Source of the DNA: Podospora comata
Taxonomy: Eukaryota; Ascomycota; Sordariomycetes; Sordariales; Podosporaceae
NCBI GenBank assembly: GCA_017354895.1
Contig: CP071496.1
Location: forward strand, 3,596,001-3,660,000
Direction of reading: 5' to 3'
DNA: 64,000 bases
Below, in pieces: positions 10,456 through 21,223 of the stretch. The notes under the pieces are model-generated. The model was not told the DNA's origin, did no database searches, and saw only the letters and a program-made list of their open reading frames with translations. Position 1 is the stretch's first letter; the number at the start of each line of letters is the position of its first letter. The position numbers were made by a program, and so were the translations under genes.

Positions 10456-11568
10456 TCAAGAACCCCACTGCTTCGATCTGGGGCCCTCCCCCAAAACATA
10501 CCCTTCCTTCTTCAAAAACTCCTCCAAACTCACCAGCTCCCCCAACCCGCACTCCCTCACCAGCCTCTTCCCCTCCTCCACCAACGCCCCCGTCTCCTTC
10601 CCCGCGTGACCAAACTCCTCCAGCGCTGAATACCCCTCCACCAAAACATCCTTCAAACTCTCCGGAAACCCCTTCAATCCCGTCTCCCTAAACTCCTCCA
10701 CCGTGACCTGCTCATACCTCACCCTCTGCCCCGTGTGCCGCCAGAAAACCTCGGCGATCCCATCCAAAGCGTACACCCCCTCCGCAGCCAGCACCGCCTC
10801 CCCGGTCCCATCCACCCCACGTTCCAAAATCGCCGCCACAAACTTCCCCGTGTCCCTCCCCGCGTCAACAAGCGGTATCCCCGTCCCCCCAGCAACATGC
10901 AGCCTCATAACCCAACTGTCCGTGTCCTCATCATACCTCGGCGCCAAGAACCCCTGCGTCAGCCAGTTGCTCATGAAGAACCCAAGCGACAGAAACGCTG
11001 ATTTGATTTGCGGGTGCAGCGAGCGAATGTAGGCTTCTGCGCGGGCCTTGTCGTCAAAGGGTGTGACGTGGGTGTATTTACCCGACGAGAGCTCGGTGAT
11101 GTTGGGGAGGGTGCTGAAGAGGACGGTGTCGACTTTTTGGGCGAGGGCGGCGGAGAGGATGTTTTGGACGGCGAGGAATTCTTTGCTGGAGTTGGGGTCG
11201 TCTGAGGTCACGGGGGTGAAGGAGGGGGTGGTCATGATGAAGGCTGTGTGGACGTCTTTGAGGGCGGGGAGGAGGGTGGAGGGGGTGTGGAAGTCGACTT
11301 GGGGGGTGACTTCGATGGTGTTGGTGGTGTTGTTGGTGGTGTTGTTGTCGGTATCGGTATCAGGGGAACTGCCGATGAGGCGGTACCATTGCTCGAGTGG
11401 GATAGAAGAAGCTGAGGAAATGGGCAAGGAGCGGCTGGTGAGGGCGCGGAGGTGGAACTGTGAGATGTTTGGGAGGGAGGCCGCGGGTTCAGAGACGAGT
11501 TGGTTGATGACGGAGCCGCCTTGTTGGCCTGTTGCGCCAAACACGGCGAGGATCTTCTTTTCTGTCAT
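10456..11568 (-). CDS. NmrA-like NAD(P)-binding protein
   Basis: Single-exon 370-aa protein of the NmrA-like atypical short-chain dehydrogenase group, whose members bind NAD(P) and act as redox sensors or reductases. The N-terminal Rossmann motif VFGATGQQGGSV (about residues 9-20) is intact. Later pieces fit the family: DVHTAFIMTTP, KVDTVLFSTLPN, DDKARAEAYIRS, LSLGFFMSNW and a substrate-lobe C-terminus (EVFWRHTGQRVRYEQVTVEEF). A Thr/Asn/Asp-rich insert (DTDTDNNTTNNTTNT, about residues 71-85) lies in a surface loop. Codon use is strongly C/G-ending. It lies about 0.4 kb downstream of the large haem/flavin fusion on the same strand, with its own upstream gap, so co-regulation is only a possibility. 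Substrate unknown. Confidence 0.88.
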   Translation of the reverse strand: MTEKKILAVFGATGQQGGSVINQLVSEPAASLPNISQFHLRALTSRSLPISSASSIPLEQWYRLIGSSPDTDTDNNTTNNTTNTIEVTPQVDFHTPSTLLPALKDVHTAFIMTTPSFTPVTSDDPNSSKEFLAVQNILSAALAQKVDTVLFSTLPNITELSSGKYTHVTPFDDKARAEAYIRSLHPQIKSAFLSLGFFMSNWLTQGFLAPRYDEDTDSWVMRLHVAGGTGIPLVDAGRDTGKFVAAILERGVDGTGEAVLAAEGVYALDGIAEVFWRHTGQRVRYEQVTVEEFRETGLKGFPESLKDVLVEGYSALEEFGHAGKETGALVEEGKRLVRECGLGELVSLEEFLKKEGYVLGEGPRSKQWGS

Positions 11569-11952
11569 GATGAAGTCCGGATGTCAAAAGTCTGGGAGTT
11601 CTGGGTCTGTAGAGAAAAATAGAATAGGATAACTGGCATTGACGGCCCTTTTATATGTAGATGGAAATTCCGCTCAACTTGTCCGCGGTACACCGTGGTG
11701 GAACTTTTGTTGAGTTGGCGTCCTCGGACTTTTGGGATGACAAACCCGCGGCGATCCTTCACATTTGACTCTCACTGGCTCTTGAGCACAGAAATTGTAC
11801 AGGTTATGAACAACATGCCAGAAACGGACAAAACAGTTGTGAATATCAAGGAAAACGTAGCTATCATTTAGAGGTAAGGTATGTAAATATGCCATATTGC
11901 TAGGCAAACAAGTGTATAAAAAGTATCCATATGTTTATGAAAAGAAAAGAAA
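11569..11952. other. Short intergenic, A/T-rich
   Basis: Between the NmrA-like gene's start and the stop of the fusion gene; includes A/T-rich sequence near 11870-11955, which fits a 3' processing region for the fusion transcript. No coding feature. Confidence 0.45.
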
Positions 11953-14900
11953 CTAAAATGTGGGCGCGACTCTGAGGGGCATCCTATCTCCTCCCTGACT
12001 TCCTAACCTGAATGACCGAAGCGAGGTCGTGGAGAGTCTGGGTGCGTGCGCTGGTGGCCGCGAGTGCGAAACCGACCGCACGCTCATGCTGCGGCCGACG
12101 CGGGTTCCTGTGCTTCCTACCGAGCCCGCCGGCGAGGGCGGGACGGACCGACCACGAGACCGAACATTTAGTTTGCCCATCATGGCCGTCATGGCCGTTG
12201 CGCCGTCGAGCGGTGGAGTAGGGGGTGATCTTATGGGATGAGGCGCCATGATGCCAAAGGCACCGTGCACCATGTGGCCGGCGACAGAACCAGACACTTG
12301 TGATGTTCTAGAGTTCAGTGGTCTACTGTTGTAGGACGCCATCATGCGCTCCAGCGACGTGGCGCGAGACGTGTTCCTCATGGGAGGTGACCGTGTGGAA
12401 ATCATGGATGGCGGGGTGGGTGGTCGATGCTGTTGCTCCATGGCGGCTTGGATCTGCTCAAAGGTCAATGAGGATGGCAGCTTGCTCAGCCGGCGGATGG
12501 ACCTCATGTTGGCATCGATGAAGCTGGACATGGCTTTGACTGCCGTGTTGTTTTCGTGCGTCGCCATGGCGCTCGTTTCTGGAGCCGTGCTCGCCCTGGC
12601 GAGGTGCATTGCGTTCAGTGTTTGTGGCGTCGGGCTGGCCTTCGGAGCGCCGCGGATGCTCGCCTGGATTCTGTTCATGACATTGTCAAAGTCAACGCCC
12701 AGCTTCTGCTGCTGGGCTGACACGTATGCCGGTGCAGCACCAAGCACAGTCTCTTGGGTCAGGACAAAGAAAGACCCATCCCGAATTCTCTGCCTCACCA
12801 GATTCCAGCGAGTTCTTGCCGGGTTACGCTCGAGCACGGGGTTGTACACGCTGTGCTTGGCGAGCTTTGCGTAAAACACCTCCAATCTCCTGGCCATGCG
12901 CTCCAGGGTCTGCATGAGAAAAGTCGCCAGCACCATCAAGCGCTGGTCGTCGTCTTCGGCCTCCATAGCCATGACGCTGTCGAAGGCGTCCATGCCGTGA
13001 CATGCTTCCTCGCGAATATCTTCCAGCAACTCGATATCCAGCTCAACGCTCTTGGCGGCGTAGTTGAAGATGCCACGCTCAGCAAACCTGATGTTGCCAC
13101 TGCTCTGGCCGACAAACTGACCGACAAGAGCGACTTCCTGAGAGGTTGCAATAGCGTCCGGAGATGTCTTTGCGCGCGCGATGATTCCCAGCACGTCGGG
13201 CAGTCGCACGTCGGATCCAGCACCAGCGCTATCAGCAAGGGTGAATGACAGCTTGAGCACGAGTTCCTGAAGCTTGGGGCCAAAAAGCGCAGAGAAACCT
13301 CCCTGCAGCAGACGAGACTGATAGTCGTAAAACACCCTAACCATTCCCACGGCCTTGGGACGCGTCCAAACGTCGTCAGACTCCCGGAGGTACCCATCAC
13401 TAGCGCTATCCACATCACCCGCGCCGATAATGTCATACATCTCAAACTGGTGAGCAACCAGGGTCTCAACAGTTGTGCGCAGGTAAGCAGCCCAAAGATC
13501 ATACAAATCTCCAAGCTCCAGGACCCCGTGGAAGTCTGGCTTTGGTGTAAGCTGGCCAACAAAGTACTTCGTCAACAGGCTGTTGACCTCGGGGTTGTTG
13601 GTGTGAGCAAGGTTGTCAAACGTCTTGGAGCAGTCAACTCCGGCGTTGGACTTGATGATCAAGGTGCCGCCAGGATGCATGGGGCAAAAGTCTGTCACGT
13701 CGTAGACACTGCCGTGCACCCCAATCCACATGCGGCTGTCGGGTCGATGGCCGGTGTGACGGGCCAGCTGCGAGAGAGGAATGGTGGGGAGGTTGCACGG
13801 CAAGGGCTTGGGGGTCATGAAGACATCCAACATGAAGCGCCGCTCGGCAAAAGCCTTGTTGATGATGGTGTCGGCAGCCTCCATGGTCGAGGTGCAGTAG
13901 TTGTAAAGAGCCTGGCGTATCCCCTTCATTACCGTGTCAAAAACAGCCACCGAGCCGCAGACGTAAAGATAGCCACCAAGGCCGCCCTGCTTTTTCGACA
14001 TGACCAACTCCGAGATGGTGGCGCCCTGCTCCACTATGAGGGCATCAATATACCGTGGTGGCATCTCCTTCTCGACCAACTCGCGCGAGTGTCGGTCGTA
14101 AACCAGACCACGGCTATCCCGGGAGAATGCAAGATGGACTTCCATCAGGCCGGCCTCGACGTAGTCACGCAGCTCCTCTTCATACGCAAATTTCTCTCGA
14201 GACTGAACTCCCAGATACAAGAGGTCTCGACCAGCCGCGTTGCTGTGGGAGGCCAGGCGGGCCTGCCAAAAGCTTCGCATCGGCGCGATGCCGGAGCCAC
14301 CAGCAAAGAGGCAAACCGGCGCCGCCCGGTCGATTGGCAACTGGAAGTTGAGCGGTCGGCTGACCCCAATGAGCACATCCTCCTCATCCTCGATGAGCTC
14401 ATCACTGGAACCCACAAACGGATTAAGAAAACCACTGCTAACACCTGCGCATGCAATCTCCTCTTCTCCCGCGAATGTCGAGCATAGGTTGTACTCAGCC
14501 CGGGAGATGGTCAACTCAACCACCGAAGGGAGAAGCTCCTGAGAGTAATTGGAGATGGAATATGTTCTGGGGACTTCCACTGCGATGAGATCACAGAGCC
14601 ACGACAAGTCCCCGGTGAGGTCAAAAGCGCGATCCCAGATGTGCGGGTTGGTCTCACTCACAGCGGCCTGAAGCAGGTCGCCGAGAGAGCCCTTGACCGG
14701 CCACTCAGTTGTCGCCAGAACCTGAAGCACTGTGTTGGATGAGGCACGCAGCATGTCATGGACCTTGAGGGCGAGCTCCTTGGTGATGGGCGCTAGATGG
14801 CCACGCCTCAGGATATCCTTGACTGTGAGGTGTGATGTGGAGGTATGTGAAACGGCGCCCAGGTGCTGCGCGAACCGCTGCCACTGGGTGTTGGGCGTGA

Positions 14901-16954
14901 TCCGGTATTCGAGGTAGTCCCCCAGCCCCAGGGCTGCAGCAACTTTGGCACACTCGGCCCAACTATTCAGCGGCATGACAGCCAGGCGATCACCTGGTTG
15001 GAAGGTGATTCCAGTGTTGTGTAGATCCATGGTAACCATGGCGATGGACCGGTTGGGGTCGTTATCAACAAAGGACCGGCTCAAGATCCGGGACTTGTAC
15101 CGGCACTCCTCGAAAGTCCCGCGCATCTCATGGGGTTCGATGGTGATCTTGCCACGGAATGGCTCGAGACGCTCTTTCATGGCCGCTGAGAATTGCTTGT
15201 GCGTCTCCTCCCACGGCTTGTCGTTGGAATCAGGGGCGCCCGACAGACCATTTGTCTCTGTCCTCCCTGTCTTGCTTGCAATCTCGAGAATGCCAAAGAC
15301 TTTGTATCGGCTGTGATGGACACGTTAGGTACTCCTTTATCTACTGCCGACCTTGTCTTCCAGAAAGTGCAAAGTAACTCACTGTGTGCCCATGAACCCC
15401 CTTTCACCCACATACGCCTCGATGATACCATCAAGGACACCCATGAGTCTTGGATCGCCCGACTGTTTAACAAATTCGGGGATGCGGTAGTGGTATTCGA
15501 TGGCGGCAATAAAGGCCCGAAGATTGGAGGGAAGCCATGCACGAAGATGCAGACCCTCCTTGCCGAGAAAAGAGTCGTAACTGGTGCGGCCCAAGAACGC
15601 ATCCATGACGAGAAAAGGGGGGAACTGAAGACCGGATGAAGCAGGGCAACGTTTGCTCAGAGGCGCTGAGAACTTGCCCCAGCGAACCCATTGGTGGCCT
15701 GGAACGTAGTTTTCACCCGAGTTGGGATTCGTGTTAATGGTGTGAAAGGCATTGGGCATGCGTTCGAGGATTTCCTTGAGTCGTATCAGCTCTCGAAGGA
15801 GGCCCTCGACATTGCGGTTCATGACGTGCTCCTGGCAGGCTGCTATGGCATCGGGGCCATGTTGGAATGATGCCGACGTATCGGCACAGCCCTTCTGGAA
15901 GGCAATCTCTGTCCTCTCGCCAAAGACAGGCCATCGCATGTCCATGTTGTCGAATCTTCCCACGTATGGGTATGTGGCGGTCTTGTCACGCAGCTTCATG
16001 TTGAACTGTGGACGGATGTGCTGTTAGCAAGACTCAAAGATCAAAACAGAAAGAAGAGAAAGATAACACCCGGCCCACTTACGGATGATTGGTCAAAGAA
16101 GGTGAGATGGGGGATGGATCGACCGAGGCGCCTTGAAACCTGCCAGTATGGTAGCGCAATGCTTCGCGGAATTCCAACCAGCTCTTCTCCCAGATCGTCT
16201 CCCATTTCGCACTTGGGCCGCCATTTCGTAGGATTGACCGTTACTCCCTCGTTGCCGTCGTTGTTATCCTCGTATCGATAGATGGAGCACAGCATACCGA
16301 GAGCTACCACCGCTGCCCACAATGCCCTGTCTGGAATGACTTCTGGTGTTCCCTCAACGATGGGGAGGGCGGCAACGGATTCCCGGACACGACCCCTGGC
16401 CACACATCCCGGCATTCGTTCACACAAATCTGACCATATCCGTCCCGGTGAGTTGGCGAGAGCACCAGGAGACTCGTCGTAATCTGGTGGACAAAACCCG
16501 TGCTCGACGCTGAGGTATCCATCTTTCCAGCCAGTCCTTGGTCCAATCTCCTCAGCTCTGATCATTACTTGACGCGCAGGGGCCCCTAGTGCAACAGCCA
16601 AAAGATCCTGTTCGGCCACATTGAGTGTATCGATGTTCTTCATTCCGCTGATCTCATTGACTGTTGGAATATTGGCGTACAGCACCTCGTTGATCGACTT
16701 GCGTTCCCTCATTCGCAGCCACTCTTCGGCATCCACTCCTCGGGGGATCTGTCTTGTGTCAGTCGACGTTATCCGACGATTATTTCCAAACTTCGGCTCA
16801 CATCAAATGCTGCGTGAATATCTCCCGGTTGGGTATAGCCAGAAAAGGAGCAGCCTCGAGGTCCCATGCGGCTACTGGACCGGCTGCCAGCAACTGAACC
16901 AGCAGGACACTGGCCGCCGGCCACGCCAGACACCGGACACGATTGCATAGACAT
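11953..16954 (-). CDS. PrnB/IDO-type haem domain - FAD/NADPH reductase - cytochrome b5 fusion (1599 aa)
   Basis: Four exons, complement(join(11953..15310,15383..16005,16083..16748,16802..16954)). Residues about 50-520 match the PrnB-like DUF1864 branch of the indoleamine/tryptophan dioxygenase superfamily: SINEVLYANIPTVNEI, LPYWQVSRRLGR, GENYVPGHQWVRWG, and GFMGTHRYKVFGILEIASKTGR with His481 as likely proximal haem ligand. Residues about 525-945 are a sulfite/cytochrome-P450-reductase-type FAD-NADPH module: QPGDRLAVMP, FAD motif RTYSIS (729-734), GGSGIAP (818-824), SREKFAYEEEL, AFSRDSRGLVYD, YVCGS (930-934). No FMN flavodoxin domain precedes it. A cytochrome b5 domain follows, with haem ligands His1026 (HPGG) and His1050, 24 apart as expected. 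About 500 further residues are helical then Ser/Pro/Arg-rich disordered. No signal peptide. Inferred: NADPH-FAD-b5-haem electron flow within one chain. Start at 16954 preferred; 17008 is possible. Confidence 0.9.
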
Positions 16955-18015
16955 TATGTGGTATGTAAACAAAGGCTGGAACAAAACACGCCAAATAGCA
17001 AAAGCCACTGTTGAACAAGGTAGATATTAGACAAGAAGGGTATCAAAAAAGGGGCCTCCAGGGCGATGAGAAGTAAACACAGCCAAACAGGCAAGCTGCA
17101 AAGCACAGCGGCTGGATCAACAACAGCAAGGAACGTGTCGGTAGAGTGACAGCATCACGGTGGGTGGATCAAAGAGAAAGTTTGGGAGGTCCGGCCAGAG
17201 GTTATACTGAGCGCCAAGCCCCGATGTTCCCCCTCAGAGTGACACCAAAGGAAACGGCGGGCGGGCAAATCCAGGATCAGCTGCGTCCAGGCGGCGGCAG
17301 ATGAGGGGGGGGGAGACTTGGATGAGCCCATCTCGAAACGGATCGACGCGTCTTGGCTGTCGTCCCATGTGCTGGAGATTGTATGTACGGGGTCGGGGGG
17401 GCCAAAATTAGACCTCTCTTTTTCCATCTGCCAGGCAAGATGGCGTGAACTGGGCGTGAAGTTGTCGCGGTGTTTCAGGTCCCAGCCCTGGTCGCTGGTT
17501 GTTTAAGCTTGTCTGTGTGCGACGGGGGATTATTAGGTAATATCCGCTCCTCCATCCAATCAACATCGGACCGTTCCTGAGAGTGGGACGCAAGACAGGG
17601 GCTGGCTGCGACGCTGGCCTGGTGCCAAGCTCTTGGACCTGCAGCGAATGCCTCCAGATGCCGCCGAAAATTCCAGGGAGAGTCCCAGATGTGAAAACGC
17701 ATCTCAAACCATCAGGAGGACGCCCACATTCCGAACTTGCAAGCTTTGGTCTTTGTGGAAAGGGGCCGCTTACATATTTGATTCTTACACAGTAACTGTC
17801 AAAAGACTTTCAGACTTCTGTGCCTCGCCAAGTCTCTGAAACGCCGTGTTCACCTTCACCTAACCATGACCGCAATGCTGCTGTGACACGATTCGGGCGC
17901 TATAAGAACAGCGTAGCAAGTCCATGCAGAGGCTGGCAAGAGACATAAAGTCTGACTATTTCGTTCGTGTTTCCTTTCGTCGTATCTGATTCCACATACC
18001 TACCCTAGGCGCCTA
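16955..18015. other. Intergenic, upstream region of the fusion gene
   Basis: About 1.1 kb between the fusion gene and the decayed gene's end. Contains a G9 run near 17307-17315 and scattered short frames without family resemblance. No gene supported. Confidence 0.45.
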
Positions 18016-19659
18016 CTACCAGGGTGGCTCCCAAGCCAAGTGTCCCGGATCCATGTTTTCTTCAAGAAGACAATCAAATGACTTCAAGGGAGAAGCCGTG
18101 TCGAAGTCTGGGTCCCTCCCCAACCCCCATGCGTCTAATGGATCCACGGGGAGCAGCTGCATGTTCATGTCATAACGACTGGGCGAAAGGGCATCTTCGG
18201 CGATCTTGTTGGCGCTGATGATCTGGTTGATCTGGTCGTCGTCCCATGGCCGACCTGGGTCGAAATTGCATCTTGTGCGTGATGTTGGCTTATTGATGTC
18301 GGCCAGCAGCTGAGGGAACCTAACAACATGCCAGCAATTTTCCGCAGTTTCCATCCGCATCCAGAGAGTGCGCTTAGGATCGTTGAACCGACGTTCCTTT
18401 GCAATTTGCTAAGCAGCGTCTCGCTGAACGGCTTCGCGAAACACGTCAGCTGACCGGTCCTGTGTTGGACCGCCGTCGAGAACCAAGTTGAAGGCGTCAG
18501 AAATACCAGGATGTGAGGCTTCTGCCATCCATAAAGCTACTTGCCTCGTAACATGGTTCGCTGGCAAGGCATCATGGTCCGTCACGCCCCAGTTGAGCAG
18601 GCCAACCGTGAACCCGCTGAAAGGATCTAGAAATTGCCCGCTAGCCTCGCCCCAAGCTCTTGCTTGGAAGAGATTGTTCCAAAGACTAGCACGTCGCTCT
18701 ATCATGAGTGCTGGATTTTCCAGGTAAAAAGGCAAAAAGACCGCGTATAGGACACTCGGGATGGGCAACCGATACTCTGTCCTCGTCAAGATGAATCTGG
18801 CGTATATGCTTTCTTGTGGTGGTAGGGAGGGAATTTAGGAAATAAATTGCTGCGGCTGCTGCAGAAAATCTGAACCTGCCAGGGTGGTCCCGCCACATCT
18901 CTCTGAGAGCTGCTGAAGCCTCTCGTTTGCGTATGGGTAGACGGGCACCGATCCTATCAAGCTCGTCGTCGGTTGGAATTCTCCACGGTTCCTTTATAAC
19001 GTCAAGGTAGGCAGCCAGGCCGCCTCTCACATCCCATCGTCTCGTGTCATATTCGAAGTTTTCATGTTCGGTCGGCGTGCCAACATCGGCGCGACAGGCA
19101 GGTTCAGTGACAGCTTTGGCTATTAGCCAGGCCCTGAGGTCGCACTGAACAGATGGAACCTGATCCCACCCACCCTATCAAAGCTCGGAAGACTGCTGTT
19201 TTTGTAATGGCAGAAGATGGCATGGATAAAGGATTGTGGACCAGCTACTTCTTGGACCACCTCTGCGGGCACAATCTGGGTCACCCTGTACCAACCGACA
19301 TGGCTTCTGAATCGCGAGACAAAATAAGCCTAACGTGCAGCTCTGGTGCGAAGTTGTCGTGAGTAGAGTGTTGAGAATGCGATGGAGTGGAGGCTCAGCG
19401 CCAGCCCTCGCATCTCTTGGGCAATGAGCTTGCAGGTGTACATCAAATCGAGCTCGATCGGCTGATTGTTTGCCTTTCTCACTTTGCCGGCTTAAAAGTC
19501 GTAAACATATCCATCTTCGGTGTCGTCGCAAAGATAGTCGCGGTAGATTTGATTGCGAAGCTCGCCTGGCAGCGAGAGGACTTGTGCTGGAAATTGCATG
19601 TTGCTGGCAAAGATTTGATCCGGGGAAAAGATTGGGTGAGAGATGGAAAGGAAACTCAT
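18016..19659 (-). pseudogene. Decayed lineage-specific gene (at least 3 stops, 1 frameshift)
   Basis: Conceptual reading starts MSFLSISHPIFSPDQ, then LSLPGELRNQIYRDYL, an F-box-like/2EXR-type opening seen in large families of filamentous ascomycetes, and GYVYDF. An in-frame TAA (19492-19494) is followed by PIELDLMYTCKLIAQEMRGLAL. A TAG at 19330-19332 follows LRTRAAR, a frame change is needed near 18,735 (between VSVAHPEC and LENPALMIERRASLW), and a TAG at 18409-18411 follows VQRDAA. Readable homologous sequence continues past every lesion to a C-terminus ending LAWEPPW. Flow of protein logic across the lesions argues for a recently inactivated host gene rather than introns, since no splice sites frame them. 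Molecular function unknown. Confidence 0.75.
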
Positions 19660-19957
19660 ATCCTATTATGAGCAAGGAACCCTTTTTGTGTGCTCTTGGA
19701 GATGTTGTGCGGCAGGACCTCCGGAGAAGCTGGTGGGTTGTGGCATCGAGTTGTATTTCGGCCAGTGACTCAACACGCCGTGCAAGCGCTAATAGAACAG
19801 CTGCTGGCGGTACTCTGTATCGAACAGTACGCGTAGAAACATACTGACTATTCGATGCCCAGATGTTGCCGTTTAATATGATTTCCCTGGGCGAACTCTC
19901 CAAGTTTTGACAGACGGCAGAATTTTGGAGAAACAGTGCCACTGACGTCGGCATCAC
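19660..19957 (-). pseudogene. Possible gene fragment upstream of the decayed gene
   Basis: One frame reads CQNLESSPREIILNG, then VRYRVPPAAVLLALARR and LAEIQLDATTHQLLRR, with amphipathic leucine-rich character like part of the body of the same kind of ascomycete family protein. It has no start, and its end runs into the neighbouring decayed gene in another frame. It may be a leftover of a second copy or of an adjacent gene. Weak evidence. Confidence 0.3.
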
Positions 19958-21223
19958 GTGTCTGTCACATGAGTAAGCTGGTACCTTCAGGAGACTCTCC
20001 GGGAAGACTCATACGGGCATCCGAAAGTGGACACACGCTGGTCAAACCTTTTCTTAATAAGCGCCTTTCTCGATTTGACATTGTTCATATTGCGGTATAA
20101 AACCCCTCCCACCTGTCAAGATCAATTCCAACATCTTGCTGTCCGGTCTCACAGATGCCAGACTCATCGCGGTCTGTACAACTACCTTCTTGGATGAGTG
20201 TGGTTTGGTGTGTTGCATCCAAGTCTTGGTATTGGGTCGGTTCCGGTGGCACCTCGGCCATCGGATCTCCATGTACCACCTATCTCACCTGGCCGGTTTC
20301 CCATCAGGTACACTTGACACCCCTCTGCAGTTGAACTGAAGTGCAGATGCGGTAAAATAAAGTACGGTCTGTGCTCGGATCGTACCTGACATCCACCAAC
20401 ACCCCAGATCACTGGTACCCTTGGCGATACCCAGCTGCAACAAGTTGTAGGCACAAACAGCACCGTTACACATCCGATCAGTGTGAAGCTGCTTCATCTG
20501 GATGACACGATCATTCATCCACAACCTGATGTCTCTTGTAGAGATTGCTCATGGAGAAGGCGCCAGAGCCTGGAATTCAAGCACATGCCAAGAGGCCCGG
20601 TAGTTTGGGGCGCTAATTGCGATGCTTTAGCTCCCCCATTCCCACGATGAATTGCGATCCACGATTCCATGAGGTATCCCACAGCTGGCAAGACACGGAA
20701 GAATTCCCTCGACGGCGCAGTCTTGTCGTGAAGAAGCCAGGCATGTGCCCATCTCAGCCAAAACATCACGCCCCCGATGAATGCGGAATGCAGTGAGACG
20801 CGATGAAAAAGAAAAGAGAGCGCTGTGAGATTGCATCATTGGTCAACTCAGGAGGAGGGCGGGGACATGGGCCTGGTTCTAATACTGATCCTCAGTTGTC
20901 GACACCTCTTTGGGCTAGCACCGGCATTGCTTGGCACCCGCCACACCGTGGCCAGCCCTCTTGGTCGCCTTGGTTCCCTTGGTTCCCCCCCCGCGGGAAG
21001 AAGCCGCTCACTCGTAAAATGTCTGCTGCAGGGGGGGCAGAAGAAAAGTGAAGCTGTATAAACCACTGCTGATCCCCCTCCCCTTCCTCGGTCTGGCTTC
21101 TGGGTCTGCAAGAGACAGGACCGGTCTCATCACATCCTCATTGATGCGGGACAAAGCATCATCATAGTCTCTCGTTTATTATTATTACATTTTTGCAATC
21201 CCTTATTTTCCGCTCTTATCACG
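19958..21223. other. Intergenic, promoter of the GH55 gene
   Basis: About 1.25 kb with no supported gene. The last 180 nt upstream of the GH55 start contain GTATAAA near 21055 and a T/A-rich leader, a plausible core promoter and 5' UTR. Confidence 0.45.

Noticed and set aside
13450-14487. 345-codon plus-strand frame inside the haem/flavin fusion
   Set aside because: Antisense to the FAD and b5 domains, which have intact motifs on the minus strand.
9640-17000. NmrA-like protein plus fusion enzyme as a biosynthetic gene cluster
   Set aside because: No core PKS, NRPS, terpene or DMAT gene, no transporter and no cluster regulator nearby; only two same-strand genes.
16955-18015. Short minus-strand frames upstream of the fusion gene as an extra N-terminal exon
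   Set aside because: The exon starting at 16954 already joins in frame, and no donor/acceptor pair adds a coherent further exon.
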